NCBI RefSeq assembly: GCF_024346955.1
Contig: NZ_AP024883.1
Location: 1,302,001 to 1,366,000, forward strand
Length of the DNA: 64,000 bases
DNA from: Vibrio mangrovi
GTDB lineage: Bacteria; Pseudomonadota; Gammaproteobacteria; Enterobacterales; Vibrionaceae
Reading direction: 5' to 3'
The notes beneath the pieces were generated by a model. The model ran no database searches, was not told the DNA's origin, and saw only the letters and a list, made by a program, of their open reading frames with translations. Both the position numbers and the translations under genes were made by a program. Every line of letters starts with the position of its first letter. Within the stretch, counting starts at the first letter, position 1. Shown in pieces: positions 17,004 to 24,985 of this stretch.

Positions 17004-19985
17004 TTATTCATGTGGCTGATTCAGCTTTTCAAGATGTGAGCGTGTTTTCAGCCACTGTTCCAGTGATTTTTCCGGCAGAGGTCTCGAATAATAATAACCT
17101 TGTGCCTCAATACAGCCCAGCTCAAGCAGACGTTGTTCCTGAGACTGCGTTTCCACACCTTCGGCAATGACATCTATATGTAAGCTGCCAGCCATTGCCA
17201 GAACGGCTTCAACCAGCTCACCGCCTTTATCGTCTGTTGAGAGATCCTGAACGAATTCCCGGTCGATTTTCAGAACATGGAAAGGAAAGTTTCTGACATA
17301 GCTCAATGACGAGTATCCGGTACCGAAATCGTCCATCGCCAGATGAATTCCCATTCTGACCAGAGAATTCATTACCTCTTCCGATTTTTTATGATTTTGT
17401 ATCAGCACTCCTTCGGTCATTTCCAGAATCAGAGCCTGCGGCGGAAGTCGGTGTGCTTGCAGTAACCGGCTCACAAGATCGACGAAGTTGGCGGTGTTCA
17501 TCTGTTTCGGAGAGACATTCACCGTCACCGTATAGTCCTGATTCAGAGAGCGGCGCAGCCTTGCACATGCCGCGAGTGCTTCTGATAACACATATTCGCC
17601 AAGTTTGAGGATAAAACCGTTATGTTCTGCCAGCGGAATGAATTCACTGGGTGCAACATGACCGAGTTTAGGATTATGCCAGCGGGAAAGTACTTCAAAT
17701 TTCTTGATTTCTCCGCTGCGGATATTGACGATAGGCTGAAAAACCAGAGCGAATTCCTGATTTTTCAGGGCCGTCATGAACTGTTCTTCCAGATGAATGC
17801 GGCGGTGCATCTGGGCATTCAGATCACTGGAGAAAAAGTGGAAATAATTACCGCCTTGTTTTTTGGAAACATACATCGCGGTATCGGCATTGCGTAACAG
17901 CTCTTCTCCGGATTCTCCGTCTGTCGGGTAGCAGGCAACCCCGATACTGAGAGTCATGCTCATACAGATATTGTCTAACTGGTAGCTGGTTGCCATGGTC
18001 TGCAATAATCTCTGGCAGATCATTCCGATTGAGATTTTTTCCCTGTAGTCATCGCTCAGAACAATGAATTCATCACCGCCAAAGCGGCTAATCAGCATTG
18101 AAGGATTCAGGAATGCTTTTAGCCGTTTGGAGATCGCCAGTAATAGCTCATCACCGATAGAATGGCCCAAAGTGTCATTGACCTTTTTAAAATCGTCGAC
18201 ATCAATAAACAGGACAGCAAACGAAGTACCTTCACGATCCGCCTTCATTACCCTCTGGCTTAGTTGTTCCATGAGAGCCGTCCGGTTCGGCAACCCGGTG
18301 AGCGAGTCATGTAAAGAGCGGTATTCGAGCAGAAAAGTCCGTTCACGGACTTTCTGTTTAAGCAGGTAATTCCAGTACAGTGTCATGACAATCGATGCGA
18401 CCAGAATCAGAGAGATAGTGATAATCCATCCCCATGGAATGGATGATGAGACTTCGACCCGAACCCAGCGGGAAAATATTTCTGCTTTTTCCCGGGCCGA
18501 AATTGAATTCAGGGCTTTATTGAGAATATGAACCAGCTCCGGCCAGTCACTGCGAACTCCGAATGCTAAATCGTTCTGATAAGGCGTTTCGCCGGAAACC
18601 TTGAGATTACCCAATGCCTTGTCCTGAATAATATAACTACTGGTCGCTATATTGCCGACATAAGCAAATGCGTCGCCTCTGACCACCGCCAGCAGGGCAG
18701 CTTCCGTATTCGGATAGGTTTTCAGTTGGATCTCAGGATGATTGGTATTGAGCAGCTCATTGGTGGCATAACCTTTTTCCAGAGCAACCGTCTTTCCGGC
18801 CAGGCCTTCCATGCCCGGAACAAAATCAACCGAACTGAGAGTAATGATGACGATGGTATTGGACACATAAGGCTGGGTAAACTGGGAATAATTCTGGCGC
18901 TCGGGCGTATTCATCGCCAGACTGAACAGATCGAGACGGCGTTCACGTACATCTTTGACTAATTCCGACCACTGTTTCTCGGGAGAGCGGACAAAAGAAA
19001 TACCGATTTTTTTCTCGATGAGCCGGATAAAATCAGCGGCGATGCCCTGATAGGAACCATCCTTATCAAAATATTCCAGCGGCGGCCAGTATGGATCGGA
19101 AGCCAGTCGGATAATCGGATGATCGGCCAGCCATTGTTTTTCCCTTAGCGTCAGCTTGAGTGCTTCATTGGTATTGAGAGCCGTCTGCTGCTGAATGATA
19201 TCTGTCAGAATCGCATGGTATTCCTGAGAAGAAATACTACTGAGTGCCAGTTGTAATATGCGGGCAAGAATCGGCTGATCTTTGCGTGAACCGATAGCAA
19301 GAATAGAACCTTCGGTACCGGCGCGACCGTGAACTTTCAGGTTGTTCAGAATTTCTCGGTTGATGATGTAATTGGCGACGGCCCGGTTACCGATATAGGC
19401 ATCGGCCTCACCCCGGGCAACTGCGTCAAGCGCTTCAGATGTATTCGCATACTCACGGATATGGATTGAAGGGTAGTTTTCCCTGTAGTACGTGACATTA
19501 CCGAAGCCCTGCTCCAGTGCAATAGTTTTACCGACGAGAGCCGATTCATGCACATAGTAAGGCGCTTCATTGCGTCCGATAATCACATGCGGGATATTTA
19601 GATAGGGCTGAGTAAAATTGAAATAAGGTTTTCGTGATGGTTTTGGGGTGATGTCCAGCAGTGCATCCAGTTTGTTCTCTATCACCTGTTCGTACAGTTC
19701 CGGCCATTTTCCACTGGTTAGTTTGAGCCTTCCGCCTAAACGTTGATTGAGCAATGCAACCAGTGCCACCCCGAATCCATCCGGTTTTCCTTCGAGATTA
19801 ATAAAGTCCAGCGGCGGCCAGTCGTCCATGGCGCCAATAGTAATTCTGTCATGCTGATTCAGCCAGAGTTGCTGTGCGGCTGTCAACTGAAGAGGCAGCT
19901 CCTCTGCCGGAACAGCAGCCTGGGCAATCGTGGCCTGAATGAAAAATAGCGTCAGGCTCAGCAAGAGAAGATGGCGAGTATTCAA
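17004..19985 (-). CDS. Membrane receptor: two SBP_bac_3 domains, GGDEF and EAL
   Basis: A 993-residue c-di-GMP enzyme with periplasmic sensing. The signal peptide (about 1-23) leads into two tandem solute-binding domains of BvgS/ArtI type (about 35-270 and 280-505), then one transmembrane helix (about 512-536, WIITISLILVASIVMTLYW), GGDEF (about 550-710) with the intact active motif RFGGDEF, and EAL (about 725-980). In the EAL domain the first motif reads EVL instead of EAL, but the downstream residues NVSPKQM, LEMTEGVL, DDFGTGYSS, KIDREFV and AEGVET are kept, so phosphodiesterase activity is plausible. The start codon appears to be TTG with AGGTG upstream. Ligands are probably amino acids or similar small molecules; unknown. 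Confidence 0.88.
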   Translation of the reverse strand: MNTRHLLLLSLTLFFIQATIAQAAVPAEELPLQLTAAQQLWLNQHDRITIGAMDDWPPLDFINLEGKPDGFGVALVALLNQRLGGRLKLTSGKWPELYEQVIENKLDALLDITPKPSRKPYFNFTQPYLNIPHVIIGRNEAPYYVHESALVGKTIALEQGFGNVTYYRENYPSIHIREYANTSEALDAVARGEADAYIGNRAVANYIINREILNNLKVHGRAGTEGSILAIGSRKDQPILARILQLALSSISSQEYHAILTDIIQQQTALNTNEALKLTLREKQWLADHPIIRLASDPYWPPLEYFDKDGSYQGIAADFIRLIEKKIGISFVRSPEKQWSELVKDVRERRLDLFSLAMNTPERQNYSQFTQPYVSNTIVIITLSSVDFVPGMEGLAGKTVALEKGYATNELLNTNHPEIQLKTYPNTEAALLAVVRGDAFAYVGNIATSSYIIQDKALGNLKVSGETPYQNDLAFGVRSDWPELVHILNKALNSISAREKAEIFSRWVRVEVSSSIPWGWIITISLILVASIVMTLYWNYLLKQKVRERTFLLEYRSLHDSLTGLPNRTALMEQLSQRVMKADREGTSFAVLFIDVDDFKKVNDTLGHSIGDELLLAISKRLKAFLNPSMLISRFGGDEFIVLSDDYREKISIGMICQRLLQTMATSYQLDNICMSMTLSIGVACYPTDGESGEELLRNADTAMYVSKKQGGNYFHFFSSDLNAQMHRRIHLEEQFMTALKNQEFALVFQPIVNIRSGEIKKFEVLSRWHNPKLGHVAPSEFIPLAEHNGFILKLGEYVLSEALAACARLRRSLNQDYTVTVNVSPKQMNTANFVDLVSRLLQAHRLPPQALILEMTEGVLIQNHKKSEEVMNSLVRMGIHLAMDDFGTGYSSLSYVRNFPFHVLKIDREFVQDLSTDDKGGELVEAVLAMAGSLHIDVIAEGVETQSQEQRLLELGCIEAQGYYYSRPLPEKSLEQWLKTRSHLEKLNQPHE

Positions 19986-20300
19986 GTGATTACACCTATA
20001 TCAGTGTGTTTGTCAGTCATCTGACATCATTCATTATTCTGGTAACTCTTTTAAATTAGTTGTAAGTCAATTGTTTTACCATGTATTAGGATATTTTCGT
20101 GAAGTGTTCCGGGTTGTTTTTAAGTCAGGGTGAAAGCCGCCGCTTTGTATCCATAAATGGATGTTCAGGAATGAATCAGTATTGAAGTGCGGTATGGCAG
20201 AAAAAGTGAAGAATTATGGCTAAATATGCAAAGTGCAACTCAGGCAGTAAACATGTCTGAGTCGCACGTGTTTTAAGAAAAATGTTTTTAAAGTACGTTA
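19986..20300. other. Intergenic with a hairpin, no gene seen
   Basis: A 315-bp spacer between the SBP-GGDEF-EAL promoter side and the 3' end of the NLP gene. Apart from the terminator-like hairpin at 20233-20267 nothing was recognised. Confidence 0.5.
20233..20267 (-). terminator. Hairpin downstream of the NLP gene
   Basis: GTGC and ACTCAG (20233-20243) pair with CTGAGT and GCAC (20257-20267), each arm interrupted by one base. It lies about 35 bp past the NLP stop. The following U-tract is poor, so efficiency is uncertain. Confidence 0.4.
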
Positions 20301-21098
20301 TTAACGGGAATTACTCACATCTGCATTAGAGAAAGTCGGATAACCGTTTGGTTTACCCTCGTTCAGACTATTCAGGAAGTTGCTGTCTTTAATCGGAACA
20401 TTTGCTGAACCGTAGTCATAATCGTTAAGTCTTTGTCTCAGAGTGCTGTTACTGACATTGTCTCCGTACATGGTGTACCAGCTGACGATATCCGGTGTGA
20501 CAAAATAGCCATATGGGTTTTCGGCCACTTCTCCCATCTTGCTGAAGCGAATTGCATGTGTCAGCGGACCATCTTTGTGGTAGACGAATTTGATGTGCTT
20601 ACCATTGGTATCCAGTTCGGAGACCGGACGAGTGGTCAGATCGCCGTGAGCACTATAACTTCCATGGGTGACTCTGCCGTTGGTTGTCCAGATGACAACA
20701 TTTTCCCAGTCATGGCGGTGGCCGCTTTCGACACCATTAAGAATCTGGTCTTTGAGAAAATATAAGGCATAGAAGTGGCTGCAATACCGGTTGGAGCCAC
20801 TGGTTTTACAGGCGTAGCGGTGATAAGAATTGGACAGGTTCAGAAAGCCGGAGTTCCGGCAACCGGAGGTTAAGCCACCTGAAGGTTTCAGACCGCCATT
20901 TTGCTGACCGCTCCGGCTGATCCCGGCACTGGGCAGACAACCGTCGGTATCAAAATCAAACACGGGAGCGATTGAATAGGCATCGATAGATGAAGGTAAA
21001 GCCTGATCCAGTTTAGAGAAGTCGTGAGCATAAACCGGACTGAGAGATAACAGCGATATAGAGATAGCCAAACTAGAATGACGTATATATTTATACAT
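20301..21098 (-). CDS. NPP1 family necrosis- and ethylene-inducing-like (NLP) secreted protein
   Basis: A 265-residue protein with a signal peptide (about 1-24, ending VYA) and the diagnostic NLP heptapeptide GHRHDWE at about residue 125, inside ESGHRHDWENVVIW. NLPs from oomycetes, fungi and Pectobacterium bind plant sphingolipids and permeabilise dicot membranes; the HRHDWE motif coordinates a divalent metal. Two cysteine-rich stretches (GLTSGCRNSG, YACKTSGSNRYCSHFY) could form the conserved disulfides. The ribosome binding site is AAGGAAA. About 170 bp upstream lies a copy of the LacI-type palindrome also found upstream of the cellulase operon. In an organism that also secretes pectinases and cellulase this looks like a plant-damage factor, although host range is inference. 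Confidence 0.88.
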   Translation of the reverse strand: MYKYIRHSSLAISISLLSLSPVYAHDFSKLDQALPSSIDAYSIAPVFDFDTDGCLPSAGISRSGQQNGGLKPSGGLTSGCRNSGFLNLSNSYHRYACKTSGSNRYCSHFYALYFLKDQILNGVESGHRHDWENVVIWTTNGRVTHGSYSAHGDLTTRPVSELDTNGKHIKFVYHKDGPLTHAIRFSKMGEVAENPYGYFVTPDIVSWYTMYGDNVSNSTLRQRLNDYDYGSANVPIKDSNFLNSLNEGKPNGYPTFSNADVSNSR

Positions 21099-21495
21099 TT
21101 AATAATTTCCTTTTATAATGAATTGATATTCGCTCTGATGCTTATTTGAGCAACTTTTTTCTAACTGAATCAGTCCAGTATAAGGTTGACCAATTTCAAA
21201 TTTAAGACGTTTTTCTTGCATCTTGGCTAAAAAATGTGATTTGTATAGGGATCTGATGTCTGAATATGAAAGCGGTTACATTTGTGATATCTATGGATTT
21301 TGTGGGATTCTGGTTAGCTATGGCAGTGGTAACAGCCGGCAGGGTGTGTTGATTCTGGCAAGAGTGGGGCAGATATCTCAAGTATTGATTTGCTATACAG
21401 AGCAACCAAAGCGCGTGTCGGACTAAACTGGTGGTTGCGCTATTACCTAAAAACGCGCGACATCGGTTGTCGCCTGAAGCGGTTTGTGAGTTGCA
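21099..21495. other. Intergenic between NLP gene and accessory island
   Basis: A 397-bp spacer holding the NLP promoter and the LacI-type palindrome at 21267-21280. Short open frames here (21223-21426, 21390-21587) lack supporting features. At 21425-21485 an imperfect inverted structure around GCGACA...TGTCGC could be a degenerate attC, but its core sites do not match well. Confidence 0.45.
21267..21280. promoter_or_regulatory. LacI/GalR-type operator-like palindrome, copy 4 (NLP gene)
   Basis: TGAAAGCGGTTACA matches the consensus TGWAANCGGTTNCA at all fixed positions and sits about 170 bp upstream of the NLP start codon. Confidence 0.5.
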
Positions 21496-21888
21496 TTACT
21501 CATACTCTGGCTTTCGATGAATTTCTCTTAGTTCAAAAAGCTCATCTTTTTCAGAGAGGAGCACAACTTCTCCAGCCTCAATTTTAATATGAGTTAACTC
21601 GTAGTAACGAACTTCGTATTCTTCTTCATTAAACTCATGAGTAGACTCCATAAGAAAGTCACTTTTTAAAAATCTTGGCCCGAATGTTTTCAGCTCGTCT
21701 TTGAAAACGCCTAGCGTCTTTTCTCTTAGATAAGGCTCTCTGTCTCCGATAATTACACCCGGAATATTTTCTTGAACTTGTCCAACTATATAAATTCTTG
21801 ATTTCAATCCCACGCTAGGAACCGAACAGATCATTGGTAAGCTTTCATCAGCAAAATTCAATTCATTTAATATGTTTTCTATATTCAT
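21496..21888 (-). CDS. Hypothetical protein, downstream partner of the HNH gene cluster
   Basis: I do not recognise this family. The product is about 130 residues, acidic and soluble with no signal peptide or membrane helix; its C-terminal half is rich in Glu (EFNEEEYEVRYYELTHIKIEAGEVVLLSEKDELFEL). The ATG at 21888 (MNIENILNELNF) seems likely; a longer frame starts at 21921. It overlaps the end of the upstream 128-codon gene by 26 bp, so the two are translationally linked. It is the last gene of an apparent HNH-unknown-unknown operon. A role in immunity, or as inhibitor or partner of the nuclease, is possible but unsupported. Confidence 0.55.
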   Translation of the reverse strand: MNIENILNELNFADESLPMICSVPSVGLKSRIYIVGQVQENIPGVIIGDREPYLREKTLGVFKDELKTFGPRFLKSDFLMESTHEFNEEEYEVRYYELTHIKIEAGEVVLLSEKDELFELREIHRKPEYE

Positions 21889-22249
21889 AGCGCCCGAATC
21901 TAGCAACCTCTTGCTCGGCATATTCTAGATGCCATTTGAAATTAATTTCGTACAGCTTGAAGGATACACCTTGAAACACCCTGTTGGGATTTTCTAGGAT
22001 CTCAGACCATTTGTACCGAGAGAGTGCAGCATCTACTAACGTGACAGCGACCACTTCAGCAGTTTCCTCTATATTTTTACTCAGAAGCCAATTCTTCAGT
22101 TTCTGGCAATGTTCCCTGTCCGAAACAGATGCGATAACCCATTCATTTGTATTATCACATCCCGTATCCCAGTGAAGCCACTCAGACTTATACGTGGCGA
22201 GCTTATTAACATCTCTCGCTCTTAAATCTCTATTTCGAAGATTACTCAT
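21863..22249 (-). CDS. Hypothetical protein, middle gene of the HNH operon
   Basis: An unrecognised soluble protein of 128 residues containing several Trp and charged residues (TYKSEWLHWDTGCDNTNEWVIASVSDREHC) and no membrane segment. It starts 31 bp after the HNH gene stop with only a weak ribosome binding site and overlaps the following gene, which suggests one transcript of three genes. The AT-rich composition differs from flanking core genes. In nuclease-immunity arrangements small downstream genes often encode the protective protein, but there is no direct evidence here. Confidence 0.55.
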   Translation of the reverse strand: MSNLRNRDLRARDVNKLATYKSEWLHWDTGCDNTNEWVIASVSDREHCQKLKNWLLSKNIEETAEVVAVTLVDAALSRYKWSEILENPNRVFQGVSFKLYEINFKWHLEYAEQEVARFGRYEYRKHIK

Positions 22250-22279
22250 TTATTTCTATGTATCCATTGAAATTTATTT

Positions 22280-22978
22280 TTAGACAATTCGTGCATACTT
22301 TTCTTTTAGATATTTGGATATTGGGTAATCATTTTTATCATAAGGTAGTTTTATTTTTTTTACTTCTATACCTAGCTGAAATTTACTAATAACTTCGACA
22401 TTAAAAGTTTCTGTGATTCGAAATAATCCGCGATCAAAGGCGATCTCATGATTAACGCATAGACACAAACCATTATTAATAGTGTCAGGACCTCCATCAA
22501 CTACAGCAACTATGTGTGCAGCTCGTAATAATGATTTCTCTTTCACGTCACATATACAGCATTCACTATTGTATGCTTTCAAAACGCGATCTCTAAAATT
22601 TGACTGCTTCCTAACAGGTTTTTTCTCAATCGATTCTTTCCATTCTCTACCGTTTGGGTATGGACGCTTACTATCCGTTTTAACCCTATTTTCGAACTCT
22701 ATTCTTCCATCATCGTATTTATACAAATTTGGAAGTGTTTTATATCGTAATATCGATACATCGAGAAAGCCTAAATCCCCTTCTTGATTTATAATTAGCA
22801 TCAACCGTATTTCGTTTTTAGCATGATACATTATTTTCCAGACTGGAATCTTTATATCTTCATCGAGATTATCCACAAATTCATCCGCCAAGGCTCTATT
22901 TCGTTTTTCTCTTACTGCTGCATCATTAGCTTCTTTTAAATCTTTTTTAGTAAGATATTTTTCTACGGTATAGTTCAT
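22280..22978 (-). CDS. HNH endonuclease family protein
   Basis: A 232-residue protein with a C-terminal HNH nuclease domain (about 125-215). Visible elements are a CxxC zinc pair (SECCICDVKEK), the first catalytic His in LLRAAHIVAVVDGG, the Asn in TINNGLCLCVNHEIAFDRG and the second His in NHEIAFD. This layout, with AAHI and NGLCLC..H...FD.G, is common in HNH_2-type restriction-like nucleases. The N-terminal 120 residues are of unknown function and may recognise DNA or another target. Good ribosome binding site (AAGGAAA) at the 22978 start. First gene of a three-gene AT-rich operon in the accessory island, so a defence or toxin role is plausible. Confidence 0.75.
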   Translation of the reverse strand: MNYTVEKYLTKKDLKEANDAAVREKRNRALADEFVDNLDEDIKIPVWKIMYHAKNEIRLMLIINQEGDLGFLDVSILRYKTLPNLYKYDDGRIEFENRVKTDSKRPYPNGREWKESIEKKPVRKQSNFRDRVLKAYNSECCICDVKEKSLLRAAHIVAVVDGGPDTINNGLCLCVNHEIAFDRGLFRITETFNVEVISKFQLGIEVKKIKLPYDKNDYPISKYLKEKYARIV

Positions 22979-22990
22979 AAATTTCCTTAT

Positions 22991-23173
22991 CTAACTAGTG
23001 ATGTGGATTCTCTTCCTGACTCGAAAGGCAAAGTCACTCTTCATCAATCTGTTACTCGCACTAAATTATTAACCACAATAGCAAATATGACACCTATACG
23101 TATAGGACTTGAATTGTGTAGAGGTGCACAGGGTTATGGTGAACTACAGGCAACGACAAAGCGAAGTCGGTAA
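22991..23173 (+). pseudogene. IS110-family transposase remnant (N-terminal region)
   Basis: The plus frame from 22991 to the stop at 23171-23173 encodes sequence of the kind DSKGKVTLHQSVTRTKLL and IGLELCRGAQ, which resembles the N-terminal RuvC-like DEDD region of IS110/IS1111 transposases (G-K-V...SR..LL...I.LE.C.GA...). No start codon context and none of the catalytic C-terminal half are present; the fragment ends shortly before the IS3 element. It is too short for function. Confidence 0.5.
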
Positions 23174-23253
23174 CGTTGTTGTTCGGGCAAAATTGGCTGC
23201 TGACGCAGCCAAAGGTATGTATTGACAAGCGGAAGGACTGAATAGCCACCGAG

Positions 23254-24078
23254 TCAGTAGACACTAGTTAGTCTTCTCTCATATTGCTTCTCATACTCTA
23301 CAGGTGACAATTGATTATTGGAACCATGCCTGCGCTTCACGTTGTAGAACATCTCTATGTATTCAAAGATATCCATGCGAGCATCTCCCCGTGTGGAGTA
23401 GATTTTGCGTTTGATTCTTTCTCTTTTCAGTAGCTGGAAAAAGCTTTCTGCCACAGCATTATCGTGACAATTACCTCGACGGCTCATACTGGCTTCTAGT
23501 CCATGTTGCTTTAAGAACTTGTTCCAGTCGTGACTTGTATACTGGCTACCTTGATCGGAATGTACAAGTACCTTTTGGATTGGAGAACGTCGCCATATAG
23601 CCATTAAAAGCGCATCCAAAACCAACTCTTTAGTTATTCGACTTTTCATCGACCAGCCAATCACTCTTCTAGAAAAAAGATCAACAACAACGGCAAGATA
23701 CAACCAACCTTCATGTGTTTTTATATAGGTAATATCGGTTACCCATGATTGATTTGGAGCCGTTGGATTGAACTCTCTGGCTAATTTGTTTGCCGAAATG
23801 ACATGCTCAGTACCCGCTTTAGCTCTGGGTTTACGATATCCGCGTTGTGACTGTAAGCCTTCTCGCTTCATCAAGCGATACACTTGATTGATCCCACAGG
23901 ATTCACCTTCATCTCGTAGGTCACTGTATATCTTTCGATAGCCATAAACCCCGCCTGATTCCAACCAAAACTGTTTGATAAGCCCGAGAAGATATTTACG
24001 CCGTTTCTCTTGTTTGCTGTCAGGGTGTTTTAACCAGGCATAATAACCACTGGGATGAACCCCAAGGATTTTACACAT
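23254..24078 (-). CDS. IS3-family transposase OrfB (integrase catalytic domain)
   Basis: The DDE-transposase half of the IS. The N-terminal HTH_21 region is followed by the rve integrase core with catalytic residues visible as WVTDITYI (D), VLVHSDQGSQY (D) and NAVAESFF (E), then the typical end YNVKRRHGSNNQLSPVEYE. As usual in IS3 elements, OrfB is expected to be made mainly as an OrfAB fusion through -1 frameshifting. The frame is open upstream of the ATG at 24078 (reading FIKANQSIWPVRRM), consistent with the fusion. No internal disruption is seen, so the transposase may be active. Confidence 0.92.
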   Translation of the reverse strand: MCKILGVHPSGYYAWLKHPDSKQEKRRKYLLGLIKQFWLESGGVYGYRKIYSDLRDEGESCGINQVYRLMKREGLQSQRGYRKPRAKAGTEHVISANKLAREFNPTAPNQSWVTDITYIKTHEGWLYLAVVVDLFSRRVIGWSMKSRITKELVLDALLMAIWRRSPIQKVLVHSDQGSQYTSHDWNKFLKQHGLEASMSRRGNCHDNAVAESFFQLLKRERIKRKIYSTRGDARMDIFEYIEMFYNVKRRHGSNNQLSPVEYEKQYERRLTSVY

Positions 24079-24125
24079 CCGTCGAACAGGCCAAATAGAC
24101 TGATTGGCTTTGATGAAGGCGTACC

Positions 24126-24404
24126 TCAGTCGGACTGGCTTGCGAAGTACACCGCGGCTTTTTTTAGTATATCCCGCTCTTCGGTGACTCTTTGCAGTTC
24201 TTTTCGAAGCCTGCGAATTTCGGCACTTTCATCAGATTGAGCTTGGTGTTGGGAGGAGTCGGGACCGTAGCGCTTCACCCAAGCATAAAGGCTGTGGGTA
24301 GTCGTCCCTAAGCGGTTGGCAACATCAGCCACACTATGACCTTTTTCCGTGACCTGTTTTACCGCTTCAATTTTAAATTCTTCTGGATATCTTTTGCTGC
24401 TCAT
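24126..24404 (-). CDS. IS3-family transposase OrfA (HTH and leucine zipper)
   Basis: A 92-residue DNA-binding subunit. The HTH is at about 5-50 (RYPEEFKIEAVKQVTEKGHS, VANRLGTTTHSLYAWVKRYG) and a leucine-zipper-like helix at about 60-85 (EIRRLRKELQRVTEERDILK). ATG 24404 is chosen because GAGAGGT precedes it; the longer frame from 24425 lacks a signal. A run of seven A residues on the coding strand (24165-24158, codons CTA AAA AAA) lies near the end and is the likely slippery site for OrfAB production. Confidence 0.9.
   Translation of the reverse strand: MSSKRYPEEFKIEAVKQVTEKGHSVADVANRLGTTTHSLYAWVKRYGPDSSQHQAQSDESAEIRRLRKELQRVTEERDILKKAAVYFASQSD
24158..24165 (-). other. Probable -1 frameshift site of the IS
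   Basis: The coding strand reads CT-A-AAA-AAA-G within orfA, giving the A_AAA_AAA heptamer typical of IS3 programmed frameshifting about 30 nt before the orfA stop. Confidence 0.65.
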
Positions 24405-24486
24405 AAGCACCTCTCTGTTAGTCATTTTGTCTAACTAAAAGGTGTCTATCAAGTCGGTGGCTATTCAGCTCATCAGTATCAGAGAA

Positions 24487-24547
24487 GCCTAACCATTCGT
24501 CCCTGAATGGTTTTCTTCTTTCCATGCTCAAATAGGGTTGGTTAGAT
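24487..24547 (-). repeat. attC-like site (cassette of the 24547-24747 gene)
   Basis: On the minus strand the segment begins with ATCTAAC (24547-24541, fits RYYYAAC) and ends with GTTAGGC (24493-24487, fits GTTRRRY), the two outer core sites of integron attC. Between them is a hairpin (AACCATTC-GTCCCT-GAATGGTT). It starts exactly at the stop codon of the small gene, as expected for a cassette. The inner complementarity is only partial. Confidence 0.5.
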
Positions 24548-24747
24548 CAACAGTCAGATGTTATCTGAGCTTCTTCCATTTCTTCTTTCCTCAGATTGAG
24601 TTCATCGAAAGTAATCAGATTATTGAGAAACAGCAGAATTTCCCGCAGTTCGTTCTGATCCGTACTGGGATCAGTATTGGTGACAAGAAAATCAATCAGA
24701 TAGCCACGGGCGGTGAGGTGTAAATCGAGATGATTTGATTCGGACAT
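24547..24747 (-). CDS. Small hypothetical protein (66 aa)
   Basis: I do not recognise a family. The 66-residue acidic product (MSESNHLDLHLTARGYLIDF..., then a charged helix NLRKEEMEEAQ) has no membrane segment and may be largely helical. A strong ribosome binding site, AAAGGAG with 6-nt spacing, supports the ATG at 24747 over the upstream start at 24783. It sits directly after the candidate antisense-RNA leader and before an attC-like site, so it could be the regulated product of the phage-type leader or a plain cassette gene. Confidence 0.65.
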   Translation of the reverse strand: MSESNHLDLHLTARGYLIDFLVTNTDPSTDQNELREILLFLNNLITFDELNLRKEEMEEAQITSDC

Positions 24748-24784
24748 CGTAAACTCCTTTGGGTTGTAAATTCCACCACACAAA

Positions 24785-24985
24785 GGTCCTAATCAATGGG
24801 TGGTGAACTGAACAAGGTTAGGACTACCGCCAAAGGAAACGGCCAGCATATGCTGCCTTGTCAGCTCACCATAATTTGCATGAGCTAAGGCTACACAGAA
24901 AGGCAAATCAGTACAATACTGGCCTTTTGATATGCATCTGTCTTTGGCAGGGTCCTAATCCCGGCACCGGATTTTGCCGGTGCGG
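24785..24985 (-). ncRNA. Candidate C4/P4-CI type antisense RNA leader
   Basis: On the minus strand three short elements occur in the order A (GATTAGGACC, 24960-24951), B (GTCCTAACC, 24824-24816) and C (GATTAGGACC, 24794-24785). B is complementary to both A and C over the seven-base core TTAGGAC. Between A and B are hairpins, notably AGCTCA...TGAGCT near 24865-24895 and the palindrome AGCATATGCT, and A is preceded by the stem GCACCGG...CCGGTGC (24963-24982). This A-B-C design is that of the satellite phage P4 immunity region and phage P1 C4 RNA, where B-containing RNA pairs with A or C to stop expression of downstream genes. It overlaps an Ash-like reading frame, as in P4-like elements. Assignment is by architecture only. 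Confidence 0.5.

Larger units (their letters stand above)
23239..24467 (-). mobile_element. Complete IS3-family insertion sequence (1229 bp)
   Basis: The element is bounded by inverted repeats: left 23239 onward TGAATAGCCACCGA, right the complement ending at 24467, with further matches (TAGACAC, TTAG) inside about 35 bp. It carries orfA and orfB on the minus strand in the IS3 layout. The flanking trinucleotides do not form an obvious 3-4 bp target duplication, so one end may have been rearranged. It is inserted in the accessory island next to an IS110 fragment and a cassette boundary. Confidence 0.9.

Noticed and set aside
21425..21485. Possible degenerate attC after the HNH operon
   Set aside because: The stem GCGACA/TGTCGC is present, but the outer core sites do not fit RYYYAAC and GTTRRRY, so it is not counted as a site.
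23189..23210. TTGGCTGC-TGAC-GCAGCCAA hairpin as a terminator
   Set aside because: No gene ends just before it on either strand and no U-run follows; probably part of transposon debris.
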